Position numbers and translations under genes: made by a program. From CAZFDT01 sp964518335 (GTDB lineage Bacteria > Planctomycetota > Phycisphaerae > Phycisphaerales > Phycisphaeraceae): 64,000 bases of DNA. Below, one piece after another: positions 57,554-64,000 of this stretch (position 1 is the first letter of the stretch; every line of letters begins with the position of its first letter). The DNA lies in NCBI GenBank assembly GCA_964518335.1, contig CAZFDT010000020.1:10836-74835 (forward strand). Direction: 5' to 3'. The notes under the pieces were generated by a model, which worked only from the letters and a program-made list of their open reading frames with translations, was not told where the DNA came from and did not search any database.

Positions 57554-58297
57554 ATGTGGTACCGAACAGTCGGCACACGAACTCGATCGGCAGCGACGAT
57601 GGCGGTTGTCGCCGTGGCCACGCTCGCCTGCGCCGCGCAGGGAGCGGTCATCTTTCAGGACGATTTCTCGACCGATCCGGCCGCCAACGGCTGGACCGAA
57701 AGCGTCACGGGCGATCGAGCCGCCAACTCGCCCATCCAACCCAATGGCGCGGGCACCGCGGCGATGCTGATCAAGAACGGCAACGGCAACCAGACCTACA
57801 TCTTCCTGTCCATCACCCGCGCCATCAGCACCGTGGGGTACGAGGCGATCACGCTGGACCTCACGGCGTATCAGAACGCGACAAGCCACCACGGCCGGTT
57901 CGACGCCAACGGCTTGCCCGACGGCAACCTGTGTGACCGCCTCCAGATCGAATACAGCACCGATGGCGGCGCCAACTTCACGCCTCTGCTCACCGATTAC
58001 GCGACGTGGCACGGCCTCAACGAAACCCCCGTCCCCAACGCCAACTGGTTCGGACCAGGCAACACCACGCCGACCGCCACCGGCGCGCTGGCCCTGCCCG
58101 CCTTGGCCAACGACAACAGCAGCTTCATGGTGCGGATCGCCGTCACCGTCGCACACCACACCGAAGGCCACTACCTCGATGACCTGGTCATCAGCGGATC
58201 GCTGATTCCTGAGCCGGCGTCGCTGGCGTTGTTGGCCCTCGGCGGCATGGCGATCCTTGCCGGCCGTCGCCAAGGTGCGGCCTCGACACGCCTCTGA
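57554..58297 (+). CDS. PEP-CTERM protein, first gene of second carbohydrate unit
   Basis: 247 residues from the ATG at 57554, preceded by GTGGAGG. Signal peptide (TMAVVAVATLACAAQGAV), a beta-sandwich of carbohydrate-binding type (FQDDFSTDPAANGWTES; DRLQIEYSTDGGANFTPL; HYLDDLVISG), and IPEPASLALLALGGMAILA with GRRQ at the end. It occupies the same position as the PEP-CTERM genes in the first locus. Confidence 0.93.
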   Translation: MWYRTVGTRTRSAATMAVVAVATLACAAQGAVIFQDDFSTDPAANGWTESVTGDRAANSPIQPNGAGTAAMLIKNGNGNQTYIFLSITRAISTVGYEAITLDLTAYQNATSHHGRFDANGLPDGNLCDRLQIEYSTDGGANFTPLLTDYATWHGLNETPVPNANWFGPGNTTPTATGALALPALANDNSSFMVRIAVTVAHHTEGHYLDDLVISGSLIPEPASLALLALGGMAILAGRRQGAASTRL

Positions 58298-58314
58298 CGC
58301 AGGGAGCCTTACCC

Positions 58315-60003
58315 ATGATCCGATTCAGCCCCTTGCTCCTCGCGGTGACATGCCTGCTGGCGTTGGCCGTGACGTGCCCGGCGGCGAGCCTCAGCGACTT
58401 CATCGACTTCACCCTCTACAACCCCAACGGCACGGTGAAGCTGCCCGGTCGGCTGCACGTGCCGCCCAACTACGACCCCGGCAAGCGCTATCCGATCATC
58501 GTGTACCTGCACGGGTACAACGTCGGCAGCGACAACACGGTCAACGTCACGTCGATGCACAACAACCTGATGACGGCTGCCAGGGCGCGCGAGGCGTTCG
58601 TGCTGGCGCCGCGCTCCCCCATCGGGCTGTGGGCCGAGAGCGGCACGGTCAACACGCGGCCGCAGATGCGCGCCGCCATCGAGATGCTCGACGTGGCGCT
58701 GGCGACGTACAACATCGACGCGAACCGGCAGTACGTGACGGGCCACTCGGCGGGCGGATCGGGCACGTGGGAGGCGGCGGGCAAGTTTCCCGGCCGGTTC
58801 GCCGCGGCCGTGCCCCTGGCCGCCGACTACATCCGCCAGCAGCCGATCTCGGGCGTGCTCGCCCAGACGCCGGTGTGGGCCTATCACGCGCGCGACGACA
58901 ACTCCGGTAACGAGATCCGCTTCACCCGCGAGATGGTCAACAACATCCTCAACCAGGGCTATGGACGCCCCAGGATCGCGTTCCCCCTCGATGAACCCGA
59001 CGGCAAGGACTTCTACGACGGCACACCCTACTACCCCAGCACGGGTTCGCTGGGCGCGACGTTCTTCGAGTACGAAATGCTCCGCTACACCGAGTATTTC
59101 ACCGGCGGGCACGGGATCACGGGGCGGGTGTACGGCGAGGCGCAGTTGTACGAGTGGATGTTCAGCCAGTCTTTGGCCGTGCCCGAGCCGGGGTCGCTGA
59201 CGCTGCTGGGTGTGGTGTCGATGCTGATGCTGCGTCGTCGCCGCGCGGCGGCTCGGCCCGTATCGTCGCGCTGCAGTTGCCCACGGCGAGCGGGTCGGGG
59301 GTTTACGCTCATCGAGCTGCTTGTGGTGGTGAGCATCATCGCCCTGCTGATCGCCATGCTGCTGCCGGCGCTGCAGACCGCCCGCGCCGCGGCGCGGGAG
59401 GTGACGTGCATCAGTCAACTGCGGCAGGTCAACTTCGCGCAGATCATGTACACCCACGACAGCAAGGGCGCCTGGCCCCTCAAGAAAATCCGCAACACGG
59501 GCAGCGCGTTCGACCAGTGGAACACCTACGAGAAGCACGGCCTGGAGCACATGCTCGGCGACTACCTGGGCAAGGCGGTGATCCTCTGGCAGACGCCGAC
59601 ACAGCCGGTGTGGATCTGCCCGCAGCGCCGCACCATTCATGCGCCGACCAACACGGACAACGCCTATGCCGGGCTGTTCTATCACTACCGCGACAACGGC
59701 GCGTTCCAGGCGGCGGCGGGCTTGCCCGCGTCGCTGTGGCACTCGCGACTGTTCACGCGGCCCAGCGCCGCGCCGTTCCAGTGGTGCTCGCAGCGCAACA
59801 ACGCCATCCTGGCGGCGGGCACGTGGCACGCCACCGGCGGCAGGCCCACCGCGCTGCAGGATGGCCACGTCAAGTCGCTGGCCAACGAGTTCTACAAGGG
59901 CTTCCACAAGGACCTTTACAGTTCGCAGTCGATCCTGCATCATCTGCGGAGCAACAGCCCCAACGGCTGGGAGGCCGGCGATTTCGCGCTGTCGGAGCAT
60001 TGA
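58315..60003 (+). CDS. Esterase with PEP-CTERM fused to a prepilin-type module
   Basis: One 562-residue ORF with two secretion signals in tandem. Residues 1-280 are a secreted alpha/beta hydrolase of the PHB-depolymerase/feruloyl-esterase type (IVYLHGYN; nucleophile Ser145 in GHSAGG). Residues 289-314 are a full PEP-CTERM (VPEPGSLTLLGVVSMLML then RRRRAA). About 15 residues later comes a prepilin signal (Gly329-Phe330, RGFTLIELLVVVSIIALLIA) and the rest of a prepilin-type protein (330-562). No stop separates them. An internal ATG at about 59221 could start the prepilin part separately, but it has no clear ribosome site. Exosortase and prepilin peptidase could cut it into two products. Confidence 0.88.
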   Translation: MIRFSPLLLAVTCLLALAVTCPAASLSDFIDFTLYNPNGTVKLPGRLHVPPNYDPGKRYPIIVYLHGYNVGSDNTVNVTSMHNNLMTAARAREAFVLAPRSPIGLWAESGTVNTRPQMRAAIEMLDVALATYNIDANRQYVTGHSAGGSGTWEAAGKFPGRFAAAVPLAADYIRQQPISGVLAQTPVWAYHARDDNSGNEIRFTREMVNNILNQGYGRPRIAFPLDEPDGKDFYDGTPYYPSTGSLGATFFEYEMLRYTEYFTGGHGITGRVYGEAQLYEWMFSQSLAVPEPGSLTLLGVVSMLMLRRRRAAARPVSSRCSCPRRAGRGFTLIELLVVVSIIALLIAMLLPALQTARAAAREVTCISQLRQVNFAQIMYTHDSKGAWPLKKIRNTGSAFDQWNTYEKHGLEHMLGDYLGKAVILWQTPTQPVWICPQRRTIHAPTNTDNAYAGLFYHYRDNGAFQAAAGLPASLWHSRLFTRPSAAPFQWCSQRNNAILAAGTWHATGGRPTALQDGHVKSLANEFYKGFHKDLYSSQSILHHLRSNSPNGWEAGDFALSEH

Positions 60004-60030
60004 CCGTTTCACCCACAAGCGGGAGCGCAC

Positions 60031-61404
60031 ATGCCCAAATCCGTGTTGCCGTTGATCGCGTTTGCATCCTGGACGCTCACGGTGGTCGCCGCGCCAATGG
60101 ACGAGGCGGCGCCCAAGCCGCTGATGCGTGACTTCATGGGCATCAACGCGCACACGTTCCAGTTCGATCCGAAGCTGTACGCGCCGCTGTGCCGGCTGGT
60201 GCGCGACTACCACCCCTTCGGCTGGGACGTCAACGGCGACACCGCCACGCCCGTGGCCTATCCGCACGCGCGCATGCCGATCAACTGGGAGGACAAGTCC
60301 GGCCGGTGGAAATCATTCAACGGCCGCGTGGACTGGAAACAACTCTACAGCTCGTGGCAGACCCACGGCTGGGAGATCGACGCCTGCATCCAGTTCGACG
60401 GCTTCAAGCCCGAGCGATGGAAGGACCCGGCCCGCGACGCGTACCTGTACGGCAAGACCTTCGCCGAATACTTCGGACCCTCCGGTCCCCACAAGCTCGT
60501 CACGTCGATCGAGATCGGCAACGAGCCCGAAGGCGACAAACGCTACAGCGACGAGCAGTACATGACCATCTTCCGCAACATGGCCCAGGGCGTGCGCGAC
60601 GGCGACCCGAAGCTGACGATTCTCACCTGCACCGCCAGCGCCAATGCCGAGGGCGACGCCTGGGCCAAGGCCGTGGACCTGTTCCGCGACACGCCCGAGC
60701 TGTACGACGTCATCAACGTGCACAAGTACGCCCGCATCAAGGGCTGGCCCACCTTCGAGCGCACGTTCCCGGAGGACGCGCAGCTCAACTACCTGCAGAT
60801 CGTGCAGAACACCATCGACTGGCGCGACCGCCACGCCCCGGACAAGCGGGTGTGGATCACCGAGTTCGGCTACGACTCGTCCACGCAAACCCCCGCGCCC
60901 ACCGGCAACATGGCCAAGTGGAAAGGCGTCACCGACACCCAGCAGGCCCAGTGGATCGTCCGCAGCTTCCTCTGCTTTGCCGCGATGGACCTGGACCGGG
61001 CGTATCTCTATTGGTTCAACGACGGCGACTGGCCATCGGTCCACGCCTCCTCGGGCGTGACCCGCTACTATCAGCCCAAGCCCAGCTACTTCGCCATGCG
61101 GCATCTGTACCAGAGCCTGGGCGACTATCGCTTCCAGCGCGTGGTGCAGCGCGGCGACGGTCAGCCGCACGTGTTCGAGTTCGTCAAGGGCAGCGACGCC
61201 GGCGACGTGGTGTGGGCGGTGTGGTCGGCGACGGGCGATGATCGGACGGTCGAAGTGCCGCTGACCCTGCCCGGCCGGGCGGTCAAGGCGCAGCGGATGC
61301 CGATGAAGGACGGCCCGGCTGCGGCGGTGAGGCTGGCGCCCGGCGCCACGTCGGTGAAGCTGAGCGTCGGCGAATCTCCCATCTATATCTGGATTCGCCG
61401 CTGA
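60031..61404 (+). CDS. Clan GH-A glycoside hydrolase
   Basis: 457 residues. A signal peptide (VLPLIAFASWTLTVVAAP) is followed by a TIM barrel with acid/base Glu165 in SIEIGNEPEG and nucleophile Glu278 in WITEFGYDSS, the Glu pair of clan GH-A retaining enzymes. A small C-terminal beta domain (about 370-457) follows. GH39, GH5 and related families are possible; I cannot choose between them. It is the last gene of the unit beginning at 57554, equivalent to GH16 in the first locus. Confidence 0.87.
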   Translation: MPKSVLPLIAFASWTLTVVAAPMDEAAPKPLMRDFMGINAHTFQFDPKLYAPLCRLVRDYHPFGWDVNGDTATPVAYPHARMPINWEDKSGRWKSFNGRVDWKQLYSSWQTHGWEIDACIQFDGFKPERWKDPARDAYLYGKTFAEYFGPSGPHKLVTSIEIGNEPEGDKRYSDEQYMTIFRNMAQGVRDGDPKLTILTCTASANAEGDAWAKAVDLFRDTPELYDVINVHKYARIKGWPTFERTFPEDAQLNYLQIVQNTIDWRDRHAPDKRVWITEFGYDSSTQTPAPTGNMAKWKGVTDTQQAQWIVRSFLCFAAMDLDRAYLYWFNDGDWPSVHASSGVTRYYQPKPSYFAMRHLYQSLGDYRFQRVVQRGDGQPHVFEFVKGSDAGDVVWAVWSATGDDRTVEVPLTLPGRAVKAQRMPMKDGPAAAVRLAPGATSVKLSVGESPIYIWIRR

Positions 61405-61567
61405 CCGTGGCGGCGACGGCGCGGGCGGACGAGGGGGACTGCCCAATTCGTGAACATCGTGCGTCGGCGTGGGCAGGCATCGCGCAGCGAGGCCGCGGCG
61501 TGGAAATGGCCTGCGATTCGCGTGGGAGCGGGGCTGGTTGGCGGTCGCGAACGCGGGCAGTCGGCGG

Positions 61568-61596
61568 CCGGCGTGCCTATTTTTCAGGCGCGCCGG
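61568..61596. terminator. Strong hairpin after the glycosidase gene
   Basis: An 11-bp stem with one wobble pair (61568-61578 with 61586-61596) and a loop of mostly Ts. There is no T tract after the stem, so it may be a termination or RNA-stability hairpin. Confidence 0.4.
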
Positions 61597-61711
61597 CGAC
61601 GAAGACATGGCGTCCCCGGGGTCACATCAACGGGCGGGGCAAAAACTGCATGGCGATAAGTTGAGTTTTTTCAGGGTCTTGCGCGATAACGCCGGGCGTG
61701 CTGCGCCGTGA

Positions 61712-61726
61712 TGGCACGGACCTTGC
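61712..61726 (+). promoter_or_regulatory. Sigma-54 promoter for the P-II/ammonium transporter genes
   Basis: TGGCACG, four bases, TTGC: the -24/-12 consensus with correct spacing between GG (61713-61714) and GC (61725-61726). Transcription would start near 61738. Nitrogen genes such as glnK-amtB are classic sigma-54 targets, so the position fits. No activator-binding site is obvious. Confidence 0.8.
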
Positions 61727-61737
61727 GATAGGAGGGG

Positions 61738-61882
61738 TGCAAGGGTTCCTGATCCGGAACCGCATGGGAGCGAGAGCACCGTGGTTCCGTGTGCAGGGAT
61801 GACAACCTCTTGGAAGCAGGCCACCCCCGAGGCGTTCTTGGGGGGCGATGAGCGGTCGCCCGTAAAGGGCGCCCGCTTTTTT
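61738..61882 (+). ncRNA. Structured leader or small RNA ending in an intrinsic terminator
   Basis: From the predicted sigma-54 start there are hairpins at 61744-61761 (GGTTCC/GGAACC), at 61824-61844 (8-bp stem, one G-U), and a 10-bp stem with one mismatch at 61852-61876, followed by six Ts. Transcription could stop here as a ~145-nt RNA or read through into the P-II gene. It does not match the glutamine riboswitch patterns I know. Confidence 0.5.
61852..61882 (+). terminator. Intrinsic terminator/attenuator before the P-II gene
   Basis: Stem 61852-61861 with 61867-61876, loop GTAAA, T6 at 61877-61882. It lies 135 bp upstream of the P-II start and downstream of its promoter, so it could attenuate the operon. 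Confidence 0.75.
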
Positions 61883-62017
61883 CTACGTGTCCAGCGGCGG
61901 ATGGCGGATCGGATGCACCGGCACGTCCTCCGCCGTCTGGACGCCCAGGCGGCGCGGGCGCTGGCGTACCGCACCGTCTGACCCCGGTTTTCCCCTCATC
62001 CAACAAGGAGCGAGCGC

Positions 62018-62356
62018 ATGCACATGATCGAGGCGGTCATCAAGCCTTCAGCGCTGGACAAGGTCAAGTCCAGCCTGTCGCAACTGGGCATCTTCGGATG
62101 CACAGCCATCGAAGTCAAAGGCTTCGGCAAGCAGAAGGGCCACACCGAGCGCTATCGCGGCGGGCGCATGGACGTGGGCTTCGTGCCCAAGGTGCTCATC
62201 AAGGTCGCCGTGCGCAGCGAGGACCTGGACAAGGCGGTCGCCGCCATCACCAAGGCCGCCAACACCGGCAAGATCGGCGACGGCAAGCTGTTCGTGTACC
62301 CGCTGACCAAGGTCGTGCGCGTCCGCACCGGCGAGTCAGACAACGACGCCCTGTAG
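62018..62356 (+). CDS. glnK: P-II nitrogen regulatory protein
   Basis: 112 residues. PII signatures are EVKGFGKQKGHTERYRGG and the C-terminal TGKIGDGKLFVYPL. It binds ATP/ADP and 2-oxoglutarate and gates the ammonium transporter. In the T-loop the uridylylation Tyr51 of enteric PII is Met here (YRGGRMDVGFVPK), while Tyr46 is kept, so regulation by UTase at Tyr51 is not possible. A good GGAG ribosome site precedes the ATG. The transporter gene follows 56 bp later, hence glnK rather than glnB. Confidence 0.95.
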   Translation: MHMIEAVIKPSALDKVKSSLSQLGIFGCTAIEVKGFGKQKGHTERYRGGRMDVGFVPKVLIKVAVRSEDLDKAVAAITKAANTGKIGDGKLFVYPLTKVVRVRTGESDNDAL

Positions 62357-62412
62357 TTCCACGATTGCACCTTCTATTCACAGATACACCCGAGAAAAGA
62401 GAGGCACCCCAC

Positions 62413-63945
62413 ATGAGCACGTTCTGGAAATGGTCTTTGATGTTGACGCTGTTGATGAGCGTCACGATAAGCGGCGGCCTGGTCATGGCGCAGGATGCCG
62501 CTGCAGTAGCTGAGGAAGGCGTCGTGGCGGTCACGGAGGCTGCGGACGAGGCCGCGGTCGAGGTCGATTTTGAAGCCATCAAAGGCGACGCCGACGCCAT
62601 CTTCGCCGCCGCCGAAATCACCCCCGAAATGTGGGCGGTCAACAACCTGTGGATCATGATCGCCGCGATGCTGGTGTTCATCATGCACCTGGGTTTCGCC
62701 TGCGTCGAATCGGGCCTCACCCGCGGAAAAAACACCGTCAACATCCTCTTCAAGAACACGATGATCCCGATGATCGGCATCGTCATGTATGCCGTCTGCG
62801 GATGGATGATCATGTATCCCGGCGGCACATGGAACGCGATCGAAGGCGTGTTCAACTTCAAACTCGGGATCGACGGCGGGGGCGTGTACAGCGGCGGAGA
62901 CGAGATCTACAAAGGCATCACCCCGCTCTACAACACCGGCTACACCGTCTGGACAGATTTCCTGTTCCAGGCCATGTTCGCCGCCACCTGTGCGACGATT
63001 GTCTCCGGCGCCGTCGCCGAACGCATCAAGCTCGCGCCGTTCCTCATCTTCACCGTGGTGTTCGTCGGCCTCCTCTACCCGCTCACCGGTTCGTGGAAGT
63101 GGGGCGGCGGCTGGCTCTATTGGGAGAATGAGGCGGGCGACACTGTCATCAAGGGCCTGGGCCTGCCCGGCTTCCTTGACTTCGCCGGTTCGACCCTCGT
63201 CCATGCCGTCGGCGGCGCGGGCGCTCTGGCCGGTGCGCTGATTCTCGGACCACGCTTGGGCAAGTATGCCTCCGATGGCTCGGTACAGCCCATCCCCGGT
63301 CACTCCATGCCTTTGGCCACCATCGGCGTATTCCTCCTGTGGTTCGGATGGTTCGGGTTCAACGGCGGCTCGGAACTGTCGGCCAACCCTGCCGGCGTCT
63401 CCTATGTCCTGCTCACCACCACCATGGCGGCGTGCGGCGGCGGACTGGGCGCAGCCCTGGTCTCCTGGCTCTTCTCCGGCAAGCCCGATCTGTCCATGGC
63501 GCTCAACGGCATCCTCGCCGGTCTCGTCGGCATCACCGCAGGCCCCGACATCCCCACCTGGTGGTCGGCGTTCCTCGTCGTCGGCGTCGTCTCGGGCGTC
63601 ATCGTCTTCTTTGCCGTCCTCTTCTTCGACAAGCTCAAGATCGACGACCCCGTCGGCGCTATCAGCGTTCACGGCGTCTGCGGCATCTACGGCACGCTGG
63701 CCTGCGGATTCTCCGGCGGGTTCAACAGCCAGCAGTTCATGTCCCAGCTCGTGGGTGTGGTCACCATCGTGCCGCTGGCCTTCGTCTTCGCCATGATCGT
63801 CTTCCTCGTTCTCAAGGCCACGGTCGGCCTCCGCGTCAGCGAAGAGGAAGAGATCGAAGGCCTCGACCTGGGCGAGCACGATATGTCGGCTTACCCCGAC
63901 TTCCAGCGGACCTACATCAAGAGCTATCACGCTCGCGAGGCCTGA
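62413..63945 (+). CDS. amtB: Ammonium transporter
   Basis: 510 residues from the ATG at 62413. A signal peptide (SLMLTLLMSVTISGGLVMAQ) and a ~35-residue acidic extension precede the first transport helix (MWAVNNLWIMIAAMLVFIMH). The eleven-helix Amt/Rh core follows. The twin His are in TLVHAVGGAGALAG and AISVHGVCGIYGTLA, and FGFNGGSELSAN is a conserved turn. It imports ammonium, with GlnK blocking the pore under nitrogen excess. The acidic C-terminal tail (SEEEEIEGLDLGEHDMSAYP) is typical. Confidence 0.97.
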   Translation: MSTFWKWSLMLTLLMSVTISGGLVMAQDAAAVAEEGVVAVTEAADEAAVEVDFEAIKGDADAIFAAAEITPEMWAVNNLWIMIAAMLVFIMHLGFACVESGLTRGKNTVNILFKNTMIPMIGIVMYAVCGWMIMYPGGTWNAIEGVFNFKLGIDGGGVYSGGDEIYKGITPLYNTGYTVWTDFLFQAMFAATCATIVSGAVAERIKLAPFLIFTVVFVGLLYPLTGSWKWGGGWLYWENEAGDTVIKGLGLPGFLDFAGSTLVHAVGGAGALAGALILGPRLGKYASDGSVQPIPGHSMPLATIGVFLLWFGWFGFNGGSELSANPAGVSYVLLTTTMAACGGGLGAALVSWLFSGKPDLSMALNGILAGLVGITAGPDIPTWWSAFLVVGVVSGVIVFFAVLFFDKLKIDDPVGAISVHGVCGIYGTLACGFSGGFNSQQFMSQLVGVVTIVPLAFVFAMIVFLVLKATVGLRVSEEEEIEGLDLGEHDMSAYPDFQRTYIKSYHAREA

Positions 63946-64000
63946 CCCCCTATGGGGTAGCGTGAGTCCCTGATATGCAGATGATCTGGTTCTGCGGTGT

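Larger units (their letters stand above)
61405..62017. other. 613-bp gap with promoter and leader RNA
   Basis: No protein gene is convincing here; open frames in this gap are Arg-rich shadows. It holds the hairpin at 61568, a sigma-54-type promoter at 61712, a structured stretch with an intrinsic terminator ending at 61882, and about 135 bp of simple sequence before the P-II gene. Confidence 0.7.

Overview
The window is GC-rich DNA, about two thirds G+C by eye, with strong GCC/CTG/CGC codon bias. It comes from a planctomycete, most likely of the Phycisphaerae. The evidence is several PEP-CTERM proteins, two prepilin-like modules with the GFTLVELLVV type N-terminus, a secreted protein with the LEPLEGRILLSA motif, XylR-like regulators that fuse a LacI-type sensor to an AraC-type DNA-binding domain, and a long MoxR/DUF58/vWA operon. 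I found no rRNA, tRNA or CRISPR array.

Layout. 1-5101 (minus strand) holds ffh, valS and the start of a first MoxR ATPase. 5212-7324 holds a small conserved protein and two sugar isomerase/epimerase TIM barrels. 7325-9422 is a small accessory patch with a MazF-like toxin, a lipoprotein-like hypothetical, a broken copy of an epimerase 5' end and a DUF6883/DUF4926 pair. The intact WbpP-like epimerase follows. 10424-13705 holds truD, ilvE and tsf (minus strand). 13853-15009 is a compositionally distinct two-gene unit led by a stand-alone proteasome-beta-like Ntn hydrolase. 15108-18362 holds a DRE-TIM aldolase-like enzyme, tpiA and an AraC regulator. 18564-22198 encodes secreted proteins (LEPLE, double PLAT, PEP-CTERM) and a membrane cytochrome c / cytochrome b pair. 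metH and an FAD oxidoreductase follow.

27366-34985 is a carbohydrate locus. A XylR-like regulator lies next to two PEP-CTERM proteins, a prepilin-like protein and a GH16 enzyme, with xylitol dehydrogenase and L-xylulose reductase genes beside it. 35178-38384 holds a two-component system, two small stress-type proteins and a clear intrinsic terminator. 38508-55108 is a tightly packed nine-gene operon: MoxR, DUF58, vWA membrane proteins, a DUF4175-like protein, a Gln-rich coiled coil, a prenyltransferase-like toroid and a 1465-residue beta-propeller protein. 55130-61404 is a second carbohydrate locus with nearly the same plan as the first: XylR-like regulator, divergent PEP-CTERM protein, esterase fused to a prepilin module, and a clan GH-A glycosidase. 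61712-63945 is a sigma-54-type promoter, a structured leader with an intrinsic terminator, a P-II protein and an ammonium transporter.

The observations I rate highest are: the repeated regulator / PEP-CTERM / prepilin / glycosidase arrangement with a shared operator-like sequence; the single ORF that joins a PEP-CTERM esterase to a prepilin domain; the duplicated epimerase 5' end flanking a DUF6883/DUF4926 pair; the Ntn-hydrolase gene pair; the palindromic in-frame insertions in valS; the frame-shifting heptamer repeat at the start of truD; and the sigma-54 leader before the P-II gene.
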